Origin: Castellaniella sp049673105
GTDB lineage: Bacteria; Pseudomonadota; Gammaproteobacteria; Burkholderiales; Burkholderiaceae_B
Direction of reading: 5' to 3'
Assembly: GCF_049673105.1 (NCBI RefSeq)
Contig: NZ_JBATXG010000006.1
Span: 62,001 to 126,000 of the forward strand
DNA length: 64,000 nucleotides
Made by a program: the position numbers and the translations under genes. The notes under the pieces were generated by a model that saw nothing but the letters and a program-made list of their open reading frames with translations, was not told the DNA's origin and ran no database searches. This document shows, in pieces, positions 1-8,198 of the stretch. Numbering within the stretch: the stretch's first letter is position 1; each line of letters starts with the position of its first letter.

Positions 1-260
1 CCGCGTATGGGGGCAGCGGCTGCCGTTTCGATACGGATCTGTTGACGCAGCTGCCTAGAGACGCTCACGCGCCGGCCCTGGTGCTGTCTGGCGGCCTGAC
101 GGCAGCCGGGGTGGGGGTGGACATCGCGGATCAGCGGCCTTTTGCGGTCGATGTCAGTAGCGGGGTGGAATCCGCGCCGGGCATCAAGGACCCCGCCAAG
201 ATTCAGGCGTTCATGCAGGCGGTACAGGCCGCCGACCGTCTGCGCTGCGGGTTAAACTAA
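1..260 (+). CDS. trpF: Phosphoribosylanthranilate isomerase, C-terminal part (5' end outside window)
   Basis: Only the last 85 residues are present, read from base 3. TrpF isomerises N-(5-phosphoribosyl)anthranilate to the carboxyphenylamino-deoxyribulose phosphate in tryptophan synthesis, as a cytoplasmic TIM barrel. The visible part carries the family's late-barrel phosphate-binding signatures: AYGGSG followed by FD, then LSGGL, then VDVSSGVE and GIKDPAKI near the C-terminus. The stop is TAA at 258-260. The next gene starts 51 bases on and encodes an ABC importer binding protein of a family that includes TrpX, which may or may not be functionally related. The identification is firm despite truncation. 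Confidence 0.95.
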   Translation, partial: AYGGSGCRFDTDLLTQLPRDAHAPALVLSGGLTAAGVGVDIADQRPFAVDVSSGVESAPGIKDPAKIQAFMQAVQAADRLRCGLN

Positions 261-311
261 GCGCCGTCACATAATACGAATACCCATGCTTCATCCTCAA
301 AGGAGCCTTAC

Positions 312-1283
312 ATGATGAATCTGCACCCCGTTCTTCGCACATTGGCAGGCGCCGCCGCGGTCGTCGGCGCCCTGGCTGTCACGCCGGCGCAGGCTCAGTC
401 GGTGGCCGTGACCTCGATTGTCGAACACCCGGCGCTGGACGCGGTGAAGGACGGCATCCACGAGGCGCTGACCAAGGCCGGCTACACCGAAGCAAAAGGC
501 CTGAAATGGCAATTTCAGACGGCCCAGGGCAATACGGCGATTGCTGCTCAGATCGCCCGCAAGTTCATTGGCGACAAGCCCGACGTGATCGTGGCGATCG
601 CCACGCCGTCCGCGCAGGCCGTGGTGGCCGCCACCAAGACCATCCCCGTGGTCTATGCCGCCGTGACGGATCCGGTGGCCGCCCAATTGGTAGCGGACTG
701 GGGGCCGTCGGGCACCAACGTCACGGGGGTGTCCGATGCGCTGTCGCTGGAAAAGCAGATCGAACTTATCCAGAAAGTCGTGCCCAATGCGAAAAAGGTC
801 GGCATGGTCTACAACCCCGGTGAAGCCAATTCCGTGGTCGTGGTCAAGCAGATGCGCGAATTGCTGCCGAAGGCCGGCATGAGCCTGGTCGAGGCAACCG
901 CCGCCCGGACGGTGGACGTGGGCGCTGCCGCCCGCAGCCTGGTCGGCAAGGTCGACGTCATCTACACCAACACCGACAACAACGTCGTGTCCGCCTACGA
1001 ATCCCTGGTCAAGGTCGGGAATTCCGCCAAGATCCCGCTGGTCGCCTCGGATACCGACAGCGTGAAACGCGGTGCCATCGCCGCGCTGGGCATCAATTAT
1101 CACAATCTGGGCTTGCAAACCGGTGCTGTCGTGGCGCGTATCCTGAAAGGCGAAAAGCCGGGCGACATCGCTTCGGAAACCAGCGCCAAACAGGAATTGT
1201 TCGTCAATCCCGGTGCGGCTGAAAAACAAGGCGTGACCTTGTCGGATGCGCTGATCAAATCCGCCGCCCAGGTCATCAAGTAA
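312..1283 (+). CDS. ABC transporter periplasmic substrate-binding protein (ABC_sub_bind / TrpX-like)
   Basis: A 323-residue protein that should be exported to the periplasm and deliver a small solute to the permease encoded next. Residues 1-28 form a Sec signal peptide with a hydrophobic core and a TPAQA cleavage site before QS. The mature part follows the ABC_sub_bind pattern: DAVKDGIHEAL, then VIVAIATPSAQA, VTDPVAAQLV and LPLVASDTDSV-like segments. An AGGAG ribosome site lies 7 bases before ATG 312; ATG 315 is an alternative. It heads a tight three-gene importer operon. Members of this family (TrpX) serve tryptophan uptake in streptococci, and the position after trpF is suggestive. The substrate cannot be read from the sequence. 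Confidence 0.9.
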   Translation: MMNLHPVLRTLAGAAAVVGALAVTPAQAQSVAVTSIVEHPALDAVKDGIHEALTKAGYTEAKGLKWQFQTAQGNTAIAAQIARKFIGDKPDVIVAIATPSAQAVVAATKTIPVVYAAVTDPVAAQLVADWGPSGTNVTGVSDALSLEKQIELIQKVVPNAKKVGMVYNPGEANSVVVVKQMRELLPKAGMSLVEATAARTVDVGAAARSLVGKVDVIYTNTDNNVVSAYESLVKVGNSAKIPLVASDTDSVKRGAIAALGINYHNLGLQTGAVVARILKGEKPGDIASETSAKQELFVNPGAAEKQGVTLSDALIKSAAQVIK

Positions 1284-1298
1284 TCCGCTGTTGCGCTC

Positions 1299-2186
1299 AT
1301 GTCCATTTATTCGATGTGGGGCGCCTTCGAGATCGGGCTGATTTTTGGCCTGGTCGCCTTGGGCGTCTTGATTTCCTTTCGTGTCCTGAATTTCCCTGAC
1401 CTGACGGTCGACGGCAGTTTCCCCCTGGGGGGGGCGACTGCCGCCATCCTGATTCATCACGGCATGGACCCTTTTCTGGCTACCCTGATCGCCACCCTGG
1501 CGGCGGGTTTTGCCGGCATGATCACCGGCTGGCTGAACGTCAGTCTCAAGATCATGGATCTGCTGGCCAGTATCCTGATGATGATCGCGCTGTATTCGAT
1601 CAATCTGCGCATCATGGATGCTCCCAATGTGCCGCTGATCACCGATCCAACGGTCTTTACCGTGCTGCAGCCCGAAGGCCTGGACGACTTCATCGCCAGA
1701 CCGCTCATCTTGTTGGTGCTGGTGGTGGCCGTCAAATTGCTGCTGGACTGGTTTTTTGCCACCCAGGTCGGTCTGGCGATGCGGTCCACCGGGTCGAACC
1801 CGCGCATGGCGCGTTCCCAGGGTATTCATACAGGGCGCATGATTCTGTTGGGCATGGCTATTTCCAATGCGCTGTGCGGCCTGGCGGGGGCTTTGTTCGC
1901 CCAGTCGCAGGGCGGGGCGGACATCTCGATGGGGATCGGCACGATCGTGATCGGTCTGGCCGCCGTCATCATCGGTGAATCCATCCTGCCCACGCGCCGC
2001 CTGATGGTGGCGACGCTGGCGGTGGTCATCGGCGCGGTGCTGTACCGTTTCTTCATCGCGCTGGCGCTGAATGCCGATTTCGTCGGTCTCAAGGCCCAGG
2101 ACCTGAACCTGGTCACGGCGGTGCTGGTCACGGTGGCACTGGTCATTCCGCTGGTCAAGCAGCGCTTGTCAAAAAAGAGGGCCTGA
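1299..2186 (+). CDS. ABC transporter permease (BPD_transp_2 type)
   Basis: A 295-residue polytopic inner-membrane protein, the channel subunit of the importer whose binding protein ends 15 bases upstream and whose ATPase starts one base after its stop. About eight to nine hydrophobic segments are visible, beginning with FEIGLIFGLVALGVLISF. The signature LNFPDLTVDGSFPLGG is typical of permeases paired with ABC_sub_bind proteins. A conserved cytoplasmic loop reads AMRSTGSNPRMARSQG, the expected ATPase contact of this branch. It is a single homodimerising permease, so the predicted complex is binding protein plus two permeases plus two ATPases. Family assignment is sure; substrate is not. Confidence 0.9.
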   Translation: MSIYSMWGAFEIGLIFGLVALGVLISFRVLNFPDLTVDGSFPLGGATAAILIHHGMDPFLATLIATLAAGFAGMITGWLNVSLKIMDLLASILMMIALYSINLRIMDAPNVPLITDPTVFTVLQPEGLDDFIARPLILLVLVVAVKLLLDWFFATQVGLAMRSTGSNPRMARSQGIHTGRMILLGMAISNALCGLAGALFAQSQGGADISMGIGTIVIGLAAVIIGESILPTRRLMVATLAVVIGAVLYRFFIALALNADFVGLKAQDLNLVTAVLVTVALVIPLVKQRLSKKRA

Positions 2187-2187
2187 C

Positions 2188-2982
2188 ATGCTGAGCGCAC
2201 AGAATCTGCATCTGACCTTCAACCCCGGCACGCCCATCGAAACCCAGGCCTTGCGCGGCATGTCTCTGGATATTCCCGCGGGCCAGTTCGTGACGGTGAT
2301 CGGCTCCAACGGGGCGGGGAAATCCACTTTTCTGAACGCCATTTCGGGCGAGCAGGCCATTGATGGCGGCGCCATCCTGATCGACGATGAAGACGTGACG
2401 CGCCAGCCCGTCTGGGATCGCGCCCGCAAAGTCGCTCGTGTGTTCCAGGACCCGATGGCGGGCACCTGTGAAAACCTGACCATCGAAGAAAACATGTCCC
2501 TGGCCCTGGGCCGGGGTCAGTTCCGCAGCCTGCGTCAGGCGGTGCGCGAAGAAATGCGCGTGCTGTTTCGCGAGCGTCTGACGATGTTGGGCCTGGGCCT
2601 GGAAAGCCGCCTGACGGACCGCATCGGCCTGTTGTCCGGTGGCCAGCGCCAGGCCGTCAGCCTGTTGATGGCGGCTCTCAGGCCGTCGCGCATTCTGCTG
2701 TTGGACGAGCACACCGCGGCGCTGGATCCGCGCACCGCGCAGTTCGTGCTGGATCTGACCGCCCGCATCGTGGCGGAACACGGCCTGACGACCATGATGG
2801 TCACGCACAGCATGCGTCAGGCGCTGGACGTGGGCGACCGTACGGTCATGCTGCACCAAGGACGGGTCGTGCTGGATGTGTCCGGCGATACCCGGCGCGG
2901 CATGGAAGTCTCGGATCTGCTGGCCATGTTTGAACGGGTGCGGGGCGAGGAACTCTCGGACGATACCTTGCTGCTCGGATAA
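2188..2982 (+). CDS. ABC transporter ATP-binding protein
   Basis: A 264-residue cytoplasmic ATPase energising the importer. Walker A is GSNGAGKST at residues 39-47; the Q-loop lies in ARVFQDPMAGT; the ABC signature is LLSGGQRQ near residue 150; Walker B runs RILLLDEH near residue 170 and is followed by TAALDP; the switch histidine is in MMVTHSM. The residue after the Walker B glutamate is His rather than the common Pro, which I recall as normal in TrpZ-like ATPases. The start lies 1 base after the permease stop, so translation is probably coupled. Its TAA stop shares its last base with the 32-bp palindrome that precedes tetR. Confidence 0.93.
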   Translation: MLSAQNLHLTFNPGTPIETQALRGMSLDIPAGQFVTVIGSNGAGKSTFLNAISGEQAIDGGAILIDDEDVTRQPVWDRARKVARVFQDPMAGTCENLTIEENMSLALGRGQFRSLRQAVREEMRVLFRERLTMLGLGLESRLTDRIGLLSGGQRQAVSLLMAALRPSRILLLDEHTAALDPRTAQFVLDLTARIVAEHGLTTMMVTHSMRQALDVGDRTVMLHQGRVVLDVSGDTRRGMEVSDLLAMFERVRGEELSDDTLLLG

Positions 2983-3013
2983 TTTTGACAAAAAACATGT
3001 TTTTTGTCAAAAT
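2982..3013. promoter_or_regulatory. Perfect 32-bp palindrome, predicted TetR-family operator
   Basis: Bases 2982-2997 read ATTTTGACAAAAAACA and bases 2998-3013 are its exact reverse complement, giving a perfect 32-bp dyad with no spacer. It sits between the ABC ATPase stop codon and the start of the TetR-type gene at 3020. Long uninterrupted palindromes next to the regulator's own gene are the usual form of TetR-family operators, so autorepression is the natural inference. I see no second full copy upstream of the efflux operon at 3739. Confidence 0.8.
2985..3013 (+). promoter_or_regulatory. Predicted sigma-70 promoter of tetR embedded in the palindrome
   Basis: A consensus -35 TTGACA (2985-2990) is followed after 17 bases by CAAAAT (3008-3013), a 4/6 match to TATAAT. 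Transcription would start about base 3020, which is the A of the tetR ATG, so the message would have little or no leader; there is also no good Shine-Dalgarno sequence before 3020. Because the dyad is perfect, the same promoter exists on the minus strand and would read back into the ABC ATPase gene. Prediction only. Confidence 0.5.
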
Positions 3014-3019
3014 GTCTGG

Positions 3020-3568
3020 ATGTCACAAAAACTGAGTCCGGATGCCCAGGCAGAACGGCGCACCCGCATCCTGGATGCGGCGCGCTGGTGCTTCCTGAAT
3101 TTCGGCTTTTCCCGCACCAGCCTGGAAGACATCGCCCAGCGGGCGGTGATTTCTCGTACGCTGCTGTATCGCATCTTCAAAGACAAAGAAGACATCTTCA
3201 TCCAGTGCTTCGATGCCTGGATTCTGTCGCGCGTGCAACCCGCCAGCCAGGCGGCCCGACAGCGCGGCACCGTTCGCCAGCGTTTGCGGGCCGTCTGCGA
3301 TTGTCTGGTGCTGGATTCCTGGTCGGAAATGGTCGCCGCCCCCATGGCGGATGAATTTCAGGATGTTTATGAACGTCTGCGCCCCACCGTTGCCTGGAAG
3401 CACCGGGAAGGCGTGCTGGGATGTGTGCTCCAGGTGCTGAACGATGCGGATACCGCGCAGGTTTTCTTGCTGGCGCTGGAAGGTCAGTTCGCGGATCGCC
3501 CGTCGCTGGAAACGATGAAAGCCCGCATCGATATTCTGGTGACTCATTTTGCAGAGGGTTCCGAGTAA
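3020..3568 (+). CDS. TetR/AcrR-family transcriptional regulator
   Basis: A 182-residue cytoplasmic DNA-binding repressor. The N-terminal TetR domain is clear: RRTRILDAARWCFLNFGF, then the helix-turn-helix TSLEDIAQRAVISRTLLYRIF and KDKEDIF (residues about 15-60). The C-terminal ligand-sensing half is divergent, so the inducer is unknown. I chose ATG 3020 because the TetR domain begins right after it and because the open frame further upstream runs through the palindrome and the ABC ATPase end. It lies 171 bases upstream of, and in the same direction as, an RND efflux operon, the usual setting of an AcrR-like local regulator; it could equally control the ABC operon before it. Confidence 0.9.
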   Translation: MSQKLSPDAQAERRTRILDAARWCFLNFGFSRTSLEDIAQRAVISRTLLYRIFKDKEDIFIQCFDAWILSRVQPASQAARQRGTVRQRLRAVCDCLVLDSWSEMVAAPMADEFQDVYERLRPTVAWKHREGVLGCVLQVLNDADTAQVFLLALEGQFADRPSLETMKARIDILVTHFAEGSE

Positions 3569-3613
3569 TGTCCTTATCCTCAAATTCCCCTTCTGAGTCG
3601 CGGGGTTTCCTTT

Positions 3614-3678
3614 TATACTTTTGGATTGTCCAGGACAGCAGCGGCGTCATGACCTGACGTGGCGGGTGTCCCGGTCAT
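3614..3678 (+). promoter_or_regulatory. Candidate promoter and dyad upstream of the RND efflux operon
   Basis: The 170-base gap between tetR and the efflux operon contains TATACT (3614-3619), a 5/6 -10 box, with a poor -35 (TTCTGA, 3591-3596). Downstream is an interrupted dyad, ATGACC (3649-3654) with GGTCAT (3673-3678). A regulator binding there would sit just past the start site. Both elements are weak and unproven; no copy of the tetR palindrome is present here. Confidence 0.3.
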
Positions 3679-3738
3679 ACCCGAGACGGTCTTCTTTTCT
3701 GCCTTTCCTCTAAAAATTATTCATTCGGGAGTTTTCTT

Positions 3739-4986
3739 ATGGCCTTTCTGCAACTGTCCGCCAGTCGGGCTCTACGGCCCTTGTCACTGGCGCTGCTGCT
3801 GACATTGGCCGCTTGCGGCAATGAAGCTCAACAGGGCATGCAAGGCATGAAAGTCCCGGTCAGCGTCGTCCAGATCCAGCCCCAGAAGGCAGTCGTCAAT
3901 ACCGAGCTGCCAGGCCGTGTGCAGGCCATCGAAGACGCCGAAATCCGCGCCCGGGTGACAGGCATCGTGCAAGGCATCGAATTCGAGCAGGGCGGCACAG
4001 TCAAAGCCGGCCAGCTGCTGTTCACCATCGATCCGGCGCCTTATCAGGCTGTCCGCGATCAGGCGGCAGCCCAGCTCAAGAACGCTCAGGCAGCCGCGAC
4101 CACCGCCAAATTGCAGGCGCAGCGTTTTGGCAAACTGATCCAGCAGCATGCCGTCAGTCAGCAGGACTATGACAATGCCGTGGCCGCCGCGCGTCAGACC
4201 GAAGCCGGCGTCGCCGCTGCCAAGGCCGCCCTGGAAGCCGCGGCCATCGATCTGGGCTACACCAAAGTCACGTCGCCCATCGACGGACAGATCGGAAAAT
4301 CGCTGGTCACGGTCGGGGCCTTGGTCAGCGCCAGTTCCGCTACTCAGTTGGCCACGGTCCATCGTCTGGATCAGGTCTATGTGGACATCACTCAGCCGGT
4401 GGCGCAGATCTCCACCTTGCGCCGGCAGATTGCCGATGGCGTGGTGACGCCCGATGCCCAGGGCAATACCCAGGCCGAAGTCCTGCTGGACGACGGTGGC
4501 GTATACCGCCATGAAGGCAAGCTGCTGTTCTCCGGTGTGGCGGTGGATCCCGGCACCGGGCAGGTCAACTTGCGAGCGCTTTTCCCGAATCCGGAACAGA
4601 TTCTGCTGCCGGGCCTGTATGTGCGAGTGCGCCTGGCTCAGGGCACGGACCCCAAGGCGTTGATCGTGCCGGAACAGGCCATTCAGCGCACGGCGGACGG
4701 CAACAGCACGGTGGTGCTGGTGAAAGACGGTAAAGCCATGTTCACCCCCGTCCAGATCGGCCCACGCACAGAGCAGGGTTATATCGTGTACGAAGGCGTG
4801 CAGGCCGGTGACGAACTGGTGGTCGAGGGTTTCCAGAAGATCCGTCCAGGTGCGCCAGTGCAAGCCATGCCCTGGAAAAAATCGCCGGATGCCGCGGGCG
4901 GAGCTGGCGCGGCTGCGCCGGCTGACGGCCAGCCATCGGGGCAGAAACCTGCCGCTGATTCAGATTCGCAGGCCAAGGCCGGCTAA
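3739..4986 (+). CDS. RND efflux periplasmic adaptor (membrane fusion) lipoprotein, MexA/AcrA type
   Basis: A 415-residue adaptor linking the inner-membrane RND pump to the outer-membrane channel. Residues 1-26 are a lipoprotein signal with lipobox LAAC (Cys26), so the mature protein should be lipid-anchored facing the periplasm. Then come the split lipoyl half (ARVTGIVQGIEFEQGGTVKAGQLLF), a helical hairpin rich in Ala and Gln (residues about 105-170), the second lipoyl half (YTKVTSPIDGQIG), and the beta-barrel and membrane-proximal domains ending in GDELVVEGFQKIRPG. The tail is a low-complexity Ala/Gly/Pro stretch. It is the first gene of a complete tripartite pump. Substrate range cannot be deduced. 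Confidence 0.95.
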   Translation: MAFLQLSASRALRPLSLALLLTLAACGNEAQQGMQGMKVPVSVVQIQPQKAVVNTELPGRVQAIEDAEIRARVTGIVQGIEFEQGGTVKAGQLLFTIDPAPYQAVRDQAAAQLKNAQAAATTAKLQAQRFGKLIQQHAVSQQDYDNAVAAARQTEAGVAAAKAALEAAAIDLGYTKVTSPIDGQIGKSLVTVGALVSASSATQLATVHRLDQVYVDITQPVAQISTLRRQIADGVVTPDAQGNTQAEVLLDDGGVYRHEGKLLFSGVAVDPGTGQVNLRALFPNPEQILLPGLYVRVRLAQGTDPKALIVPEQAIQRTADGNSTVVLVKDGKAMFTPVQIGPRTEQGYIVYEGVQAGDELVVEGFQKIRPGAPVQAMPWKKSPDAAGGAGAAAPADGQPSGQKPAADSDSQAKAG

Positions 4987-5030
4987 ACGCCAGCCCATCC
5001 GCCCTTTGTCCGGTTTTCACGCGAGCTCTC

Positions 5031-8000
5031 ATGCCACAGTTTTTTATTGAACGGCCGATCTTTGCCTGGGTAGTCGCGCTGGCCATTGCGCTGGCCGGCA
5101 TCCTGGCCATCCCCAATATGGCGGTGTCGCAGTATCCCGACGTCGCTCCGCCCACCGTGACCATCAGCGCCACCTATCCGGGCGCCTCGGCATCCGAGGT
5201 CGCCACTAGCGTGGCCAGCGTCATCGAAAATGAGTTGAACGGCGCCAAGGGCTTGCTGTATTACGAATCCGTCAGCGATTCCAACGGCCAAGCCCAGGTC
5301 ACCGTGACCTTCGTGCCTGGCACGGATATCGACCTGGCTCAGGTGGACGTGCAAAACCGCCTGTCCAACGCAACAGCCAAACTGCCCGCCGCCGTGACGC
5401 AGCAGGGCTTGAAGGTCAATCAGTCGAGCTCCGGCTTCCTGATGGTAGTCACGTTGTCGTCCAAAGACGGTTCCGTCGACCAATATGCGCTGGCGGACTA
5501 CATTACGCGCAATATCCAGAATCCGATGTCGCGGATCAAGGGTGTGGGCCAGTTTCAGCTATTTGCCGCCAGCCGGGCCATGCGCGTCTGGGTCGATCCC
5601 CAGAAACTGGTCGGCTACGGCCTGAGCATGTCTCAGGTCAATAGCGCTCTGGCATCCCAGAATCTGGTGATTTCCGGCGGTCTCCTGGGGTCTCCCCCGA
5701 ATCCTGATACCCAGCGCACCGTGGCGCCTCTGGTCGTCAACGGTCAGCTCACGACGCCGGAAGAATTCGGCGATATCGTGTTGCGGGCCAATCCGGATGG
5801 ATCTTCGGTGCGCATTCGCGACGTCGCCCGAGTCGAGCTTGGTTCGGACAATTATCAGTTCGGCGCGCGCTTGAACGGCAAGGCGACGGCTGCTTTCGCT
5901 CTGTCGCTGACGCCCTCGGCCAACGCCCTGGAAACGGCTAAATTAGCCAAAGCCAAAATGGCCGAGCTGGCCGAGTTCTTCCCGGACAACATCACCTATC
6001 AGATTCCTTACGACACGTCGCCGTATATCAATCTGTCCATCGAACAAGTGATCCACACGCTGCTTGAAGCCATGGTGCTGGTGTTCGTGGTGATGTACTT
6101 GTTCCTGCAGAACGTGCGCTACACCCTGATCCCCGCGCTGGTCGTGCCGGTGGCCATGATGGGCGCATTCACCGTGATGCTGGCCCTGGGCTTTTCCATC
6201 AACGTGCTGACCATGTTCGCGATGGTGCTGGCCATCGGGATTCTGGTGGACGATGCCATTGTGGTGGTGGAAAACGTCGAGCGCATCATGGCCGAAGAAG
6301 GCCTGTCGCCCAAAGAAGCCACCAAAAAGGCCATGCCGCAGATCAGTGGCGCCATCGTCGGCATCACCCTGGTGCTGACCACCGTATTTCTGCCGCTGGC
6401 CTTTATGTCCGGGTCCGTGGGGGTGATCTATCGCCAGTTTTCCGTGGCGATGGCGGTCTCCATCCTGTTTTCGGCCTTGCTGGCGCTCACCTTCACGCCG
6501 GCGCTGTGCGCCACTATTCTCAAGCCTATCCCAAAGGGGCATCATGCCGCCAAACGTGGGTTTTTCGGCTGGTTCAACCGCAGTTTTGATCGCACGACGC
6601 AGGGATATACCCACTGGGTCACGCGCAGCCTGAAGCGAGCCGGGCGCATGATGTTGATGTTCGCCGTGCTGGTAGGGGTGCTGGGCTGGTTGTTTGTGCG
6701 CCTGCCCACGTCCTTCCTGCCCGAAGAAGATCAAGGCTATGTGATCGCCAATATCGAACTGCCGTCGGGGGCCTCGTCCAACCGCACGGTGGAAATCATC
6801 GAGCAGGTCGAAAAATACTTCATGGCCTTGCCGCAGGTGGCCAACATCATCGCCGTTCAGGGCTTCAGCTTCAACGGCAATGGCTTGAACGCCGCCATCG
6901 CTTTCGTGCCTCTGAAGGACTTTGCAGAGCGCAAGGGGCCGGGCGACTCGGCGCAAGCGATTTCCGGCACCGCCATGGGCAAGCTCCTGTTCGGTTTGCC
7001 GGACTCGATGGTGATTTCCATCACGCCGCCTGCCATTTCCTCGCTGGGCAATGCCTCGGGTTTTGACCTGCGCCTGGAAGACCGCAGCGGCGTGGGCAGC
7101 AATGCGCTGCAGGATGCCACGCAACAGTTGCTGATGCTGGCGTCTCAAAGCTCCATCCTGACGGGTACGCGTGTCACCGGCCTGGGCGCGGGTCCCCAAT
7201 TGAAAGTGGATATCGACCGCAACAAGGCCGCTGCTTTGGGCGTGGATTTCTCGGAAGCGGCTCAGCTGATTTCCACGGCGATCGGTTCGTCCTACATCGG
7301 CAAGTTCACCAACCAGGGCTGGGTGCAGAATGTCTGGGTCCAGGCCGACCAGGACGCCCGGATGAATCCGGACGATATTCTGCGGCTCAATGCCCGCAAC
7401 GCCAATGGCGAGATGGTGCCGCTGTCCTCGTTCGTATCTTTGGAATGGACGCGGGGGCCAATCCAGGTCGTGCGCTATAACGGCTATGAATCCATCCGGA
7501 TCGGCGGTTCGGCAGCGCCGGGGTATTCCACCGGCCAGGCCATGGCCGAAATGGAACGCCTGATCGCTCAGTTGCCGCCCGGCCTGGGCTATGAATGGAC
7601 CGGCCTGTCCTACCAGGAAATTCAGGCGGGCAGCCAGTCCACGATCCTGATGGCCTTGTCGATCCTGGTGGTTTTCATGGTGCTGGCCGCCTTGTACGAA
7701 AGCTGGGCCATCCCGCTCTCGGTGATGCTGGCGGTGCCGCTGGGCATGCTCGGCGCCGTGTTGCTCAGTAGCTTGATGGGCAAAGATAACGATGTGTATT
7801 TCATGGTCGGGATGGTGACCGTGATCGGTTTGGCTGCGAAAAACGCCATCCTGATCATCGAATTCGCCAAAGACCTGTATGCCAGCGGGGCAGGCCTGCA
7901 GGAAGCCGCCATCGAGGCTGCCCGCCTGCGTTTCAGGCCTATCCTGATGACGTCCTTCGCCTTCATCCTGGGTGTGTTGCCGCTGGTGCTGGCCAATGGC

Positions 8001-8198
8001 GCAGGCGCAGCCAGCCAGAATGCCGTGGGCCTGGGTGTGTTCGGCGGCATGCTGGCTGCCACGCCGCTGGCGGTGCTGTTCGTGCCGACCTTTTTTGTAG
8101 TGATTTTGAAATTGTTCAAGACCAAACCGAAACTGCTGGGCCATCAGGCGCCGCATATTCCCGCCGCCGGGGAAGCAAATACCGGAGACCGATCATGA
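5031..8198 (+). CDS. RND multidrug efflux transporter, HAE1 family (MexB/AcrB type)
   Basis: A 1055-residue inner-membrane proton/drug antiporter, full length for the HAE1 family. It starts MPQFFIERPIFAWVVALAI, the classic first transmembrane helix, and shows two large periplasmic loops. The proton-relay Asp pair is in GILVDDAIVVVENVER near residue 405, and the matching Lys of TM10 is in GLAAKNAILIIEFAKDL near residue 937. Internal duplication of the 12-helix core is visible. It is 44 bases after the adaptor gene and overlaps the channel gene by 4 bases (ATGA), so all three subunits should be made together. Typical clients are hydrophobic antibiotics, dyes and solvents. Confidence 0.96.
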   Translation: MPQFFIERPIFAWVVALAIALAGILAIPNMAVSQYPDVAPPTVTISATYPGASASEVATSVASVIENELNGAKGLLYYESVSDSNGQAQVTVTFVPGTDIDLAQVDVQNRLSNATAKLPAAVTQQGLKVNQSSSGFLMVVTLSSKDGSVDQYALADYITRNIQNPMSRIKGVGQFQLFAASRAMRVWVDPQKLVGYGLSMSQVNSALASQNLVISGGLLGSPPNPDTQRTVAPLVVNGQLTTPEEFGDIVLRANPDGSSVRIRDVARVELGSDNYQFGARLNGKATAAFALSLTPSANALETAKLAKAKMAELAEFFPDNITYQIPYDTSPYINLSIEQVIHTLLEAMVLVFVVMYLFLQNVRYTLIPALVVPVAMMGAFTVMLALGFSINVLTMFAMVLAIGILVDDAIVVVENVERIMAEEGLSPKEATKKAMPQISGAIVGITLVLTTVFLPLAFMSGSVGVIYRQFSVAMAVSILFSALLALTFTPALCATILKPIPKGHHAAKRGFFGWFNRSFDRTTQGYTHWVTRSLKRAGRMMLMFAVLVGVLGWLFVRLPTSFLPEEDQGYVIANIELPSGASSNRTVEIIEQVEKYFMALPQVANIIAVQGFSFNGNGLNAAIAFVPLKDFAERKGPGDSAQAISGTAMGKLLFGLPDSMVISITPPAISSLGNASGFDLRLEDRSGVGSNALQDATQQLLMLASQSSILTGTRVTGLGAGPQLKVDIDRNKAAALGVDFSEAAQLISTAIGSSYIGKFTNQGWVQNVWVQADQDARMNPDDILRLNARNANGEMVPLSSFVSLEWTRGPIQVVRYNGYESIRIGGSAAPGYSTGQAMAEMERLIAQLPPGLGYEWTGLSYQEIQAGSQSTILMALSILVVFMVLAALYESWAIPLSVMLAVPLGMLGAVLLSSLMGKDNDVYFMVGMVTVIGLAAKNAILIIEFAKDLYASGAGLQEAAIEAARLRFRPILMTSFAFILGVLPLVLANGAGAASQNAVGLGVFGGMLAATPLAVLFVPTFFVVILKLFKTKPKLLGHQAPHIPAAGEANTGDRS

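Noticed and set aside
2985..3013. Intrinsic terminator of the ABC operon
   Set aside because: The palindrome is AT-rich, has no loop and no T-run after it, and sits exactly on promoter-like boxes before a TetR gene; operator is the better reading, though cruciform or partial termination cannot be excluded.
5943..8156. Minus-strand open frame of about 740 codons opposite the RND pump
   Set aside because: It mirrors the pump codons and has an abnormal His/Gln/Arg composition; the plus-strand gene is full length and conserved.
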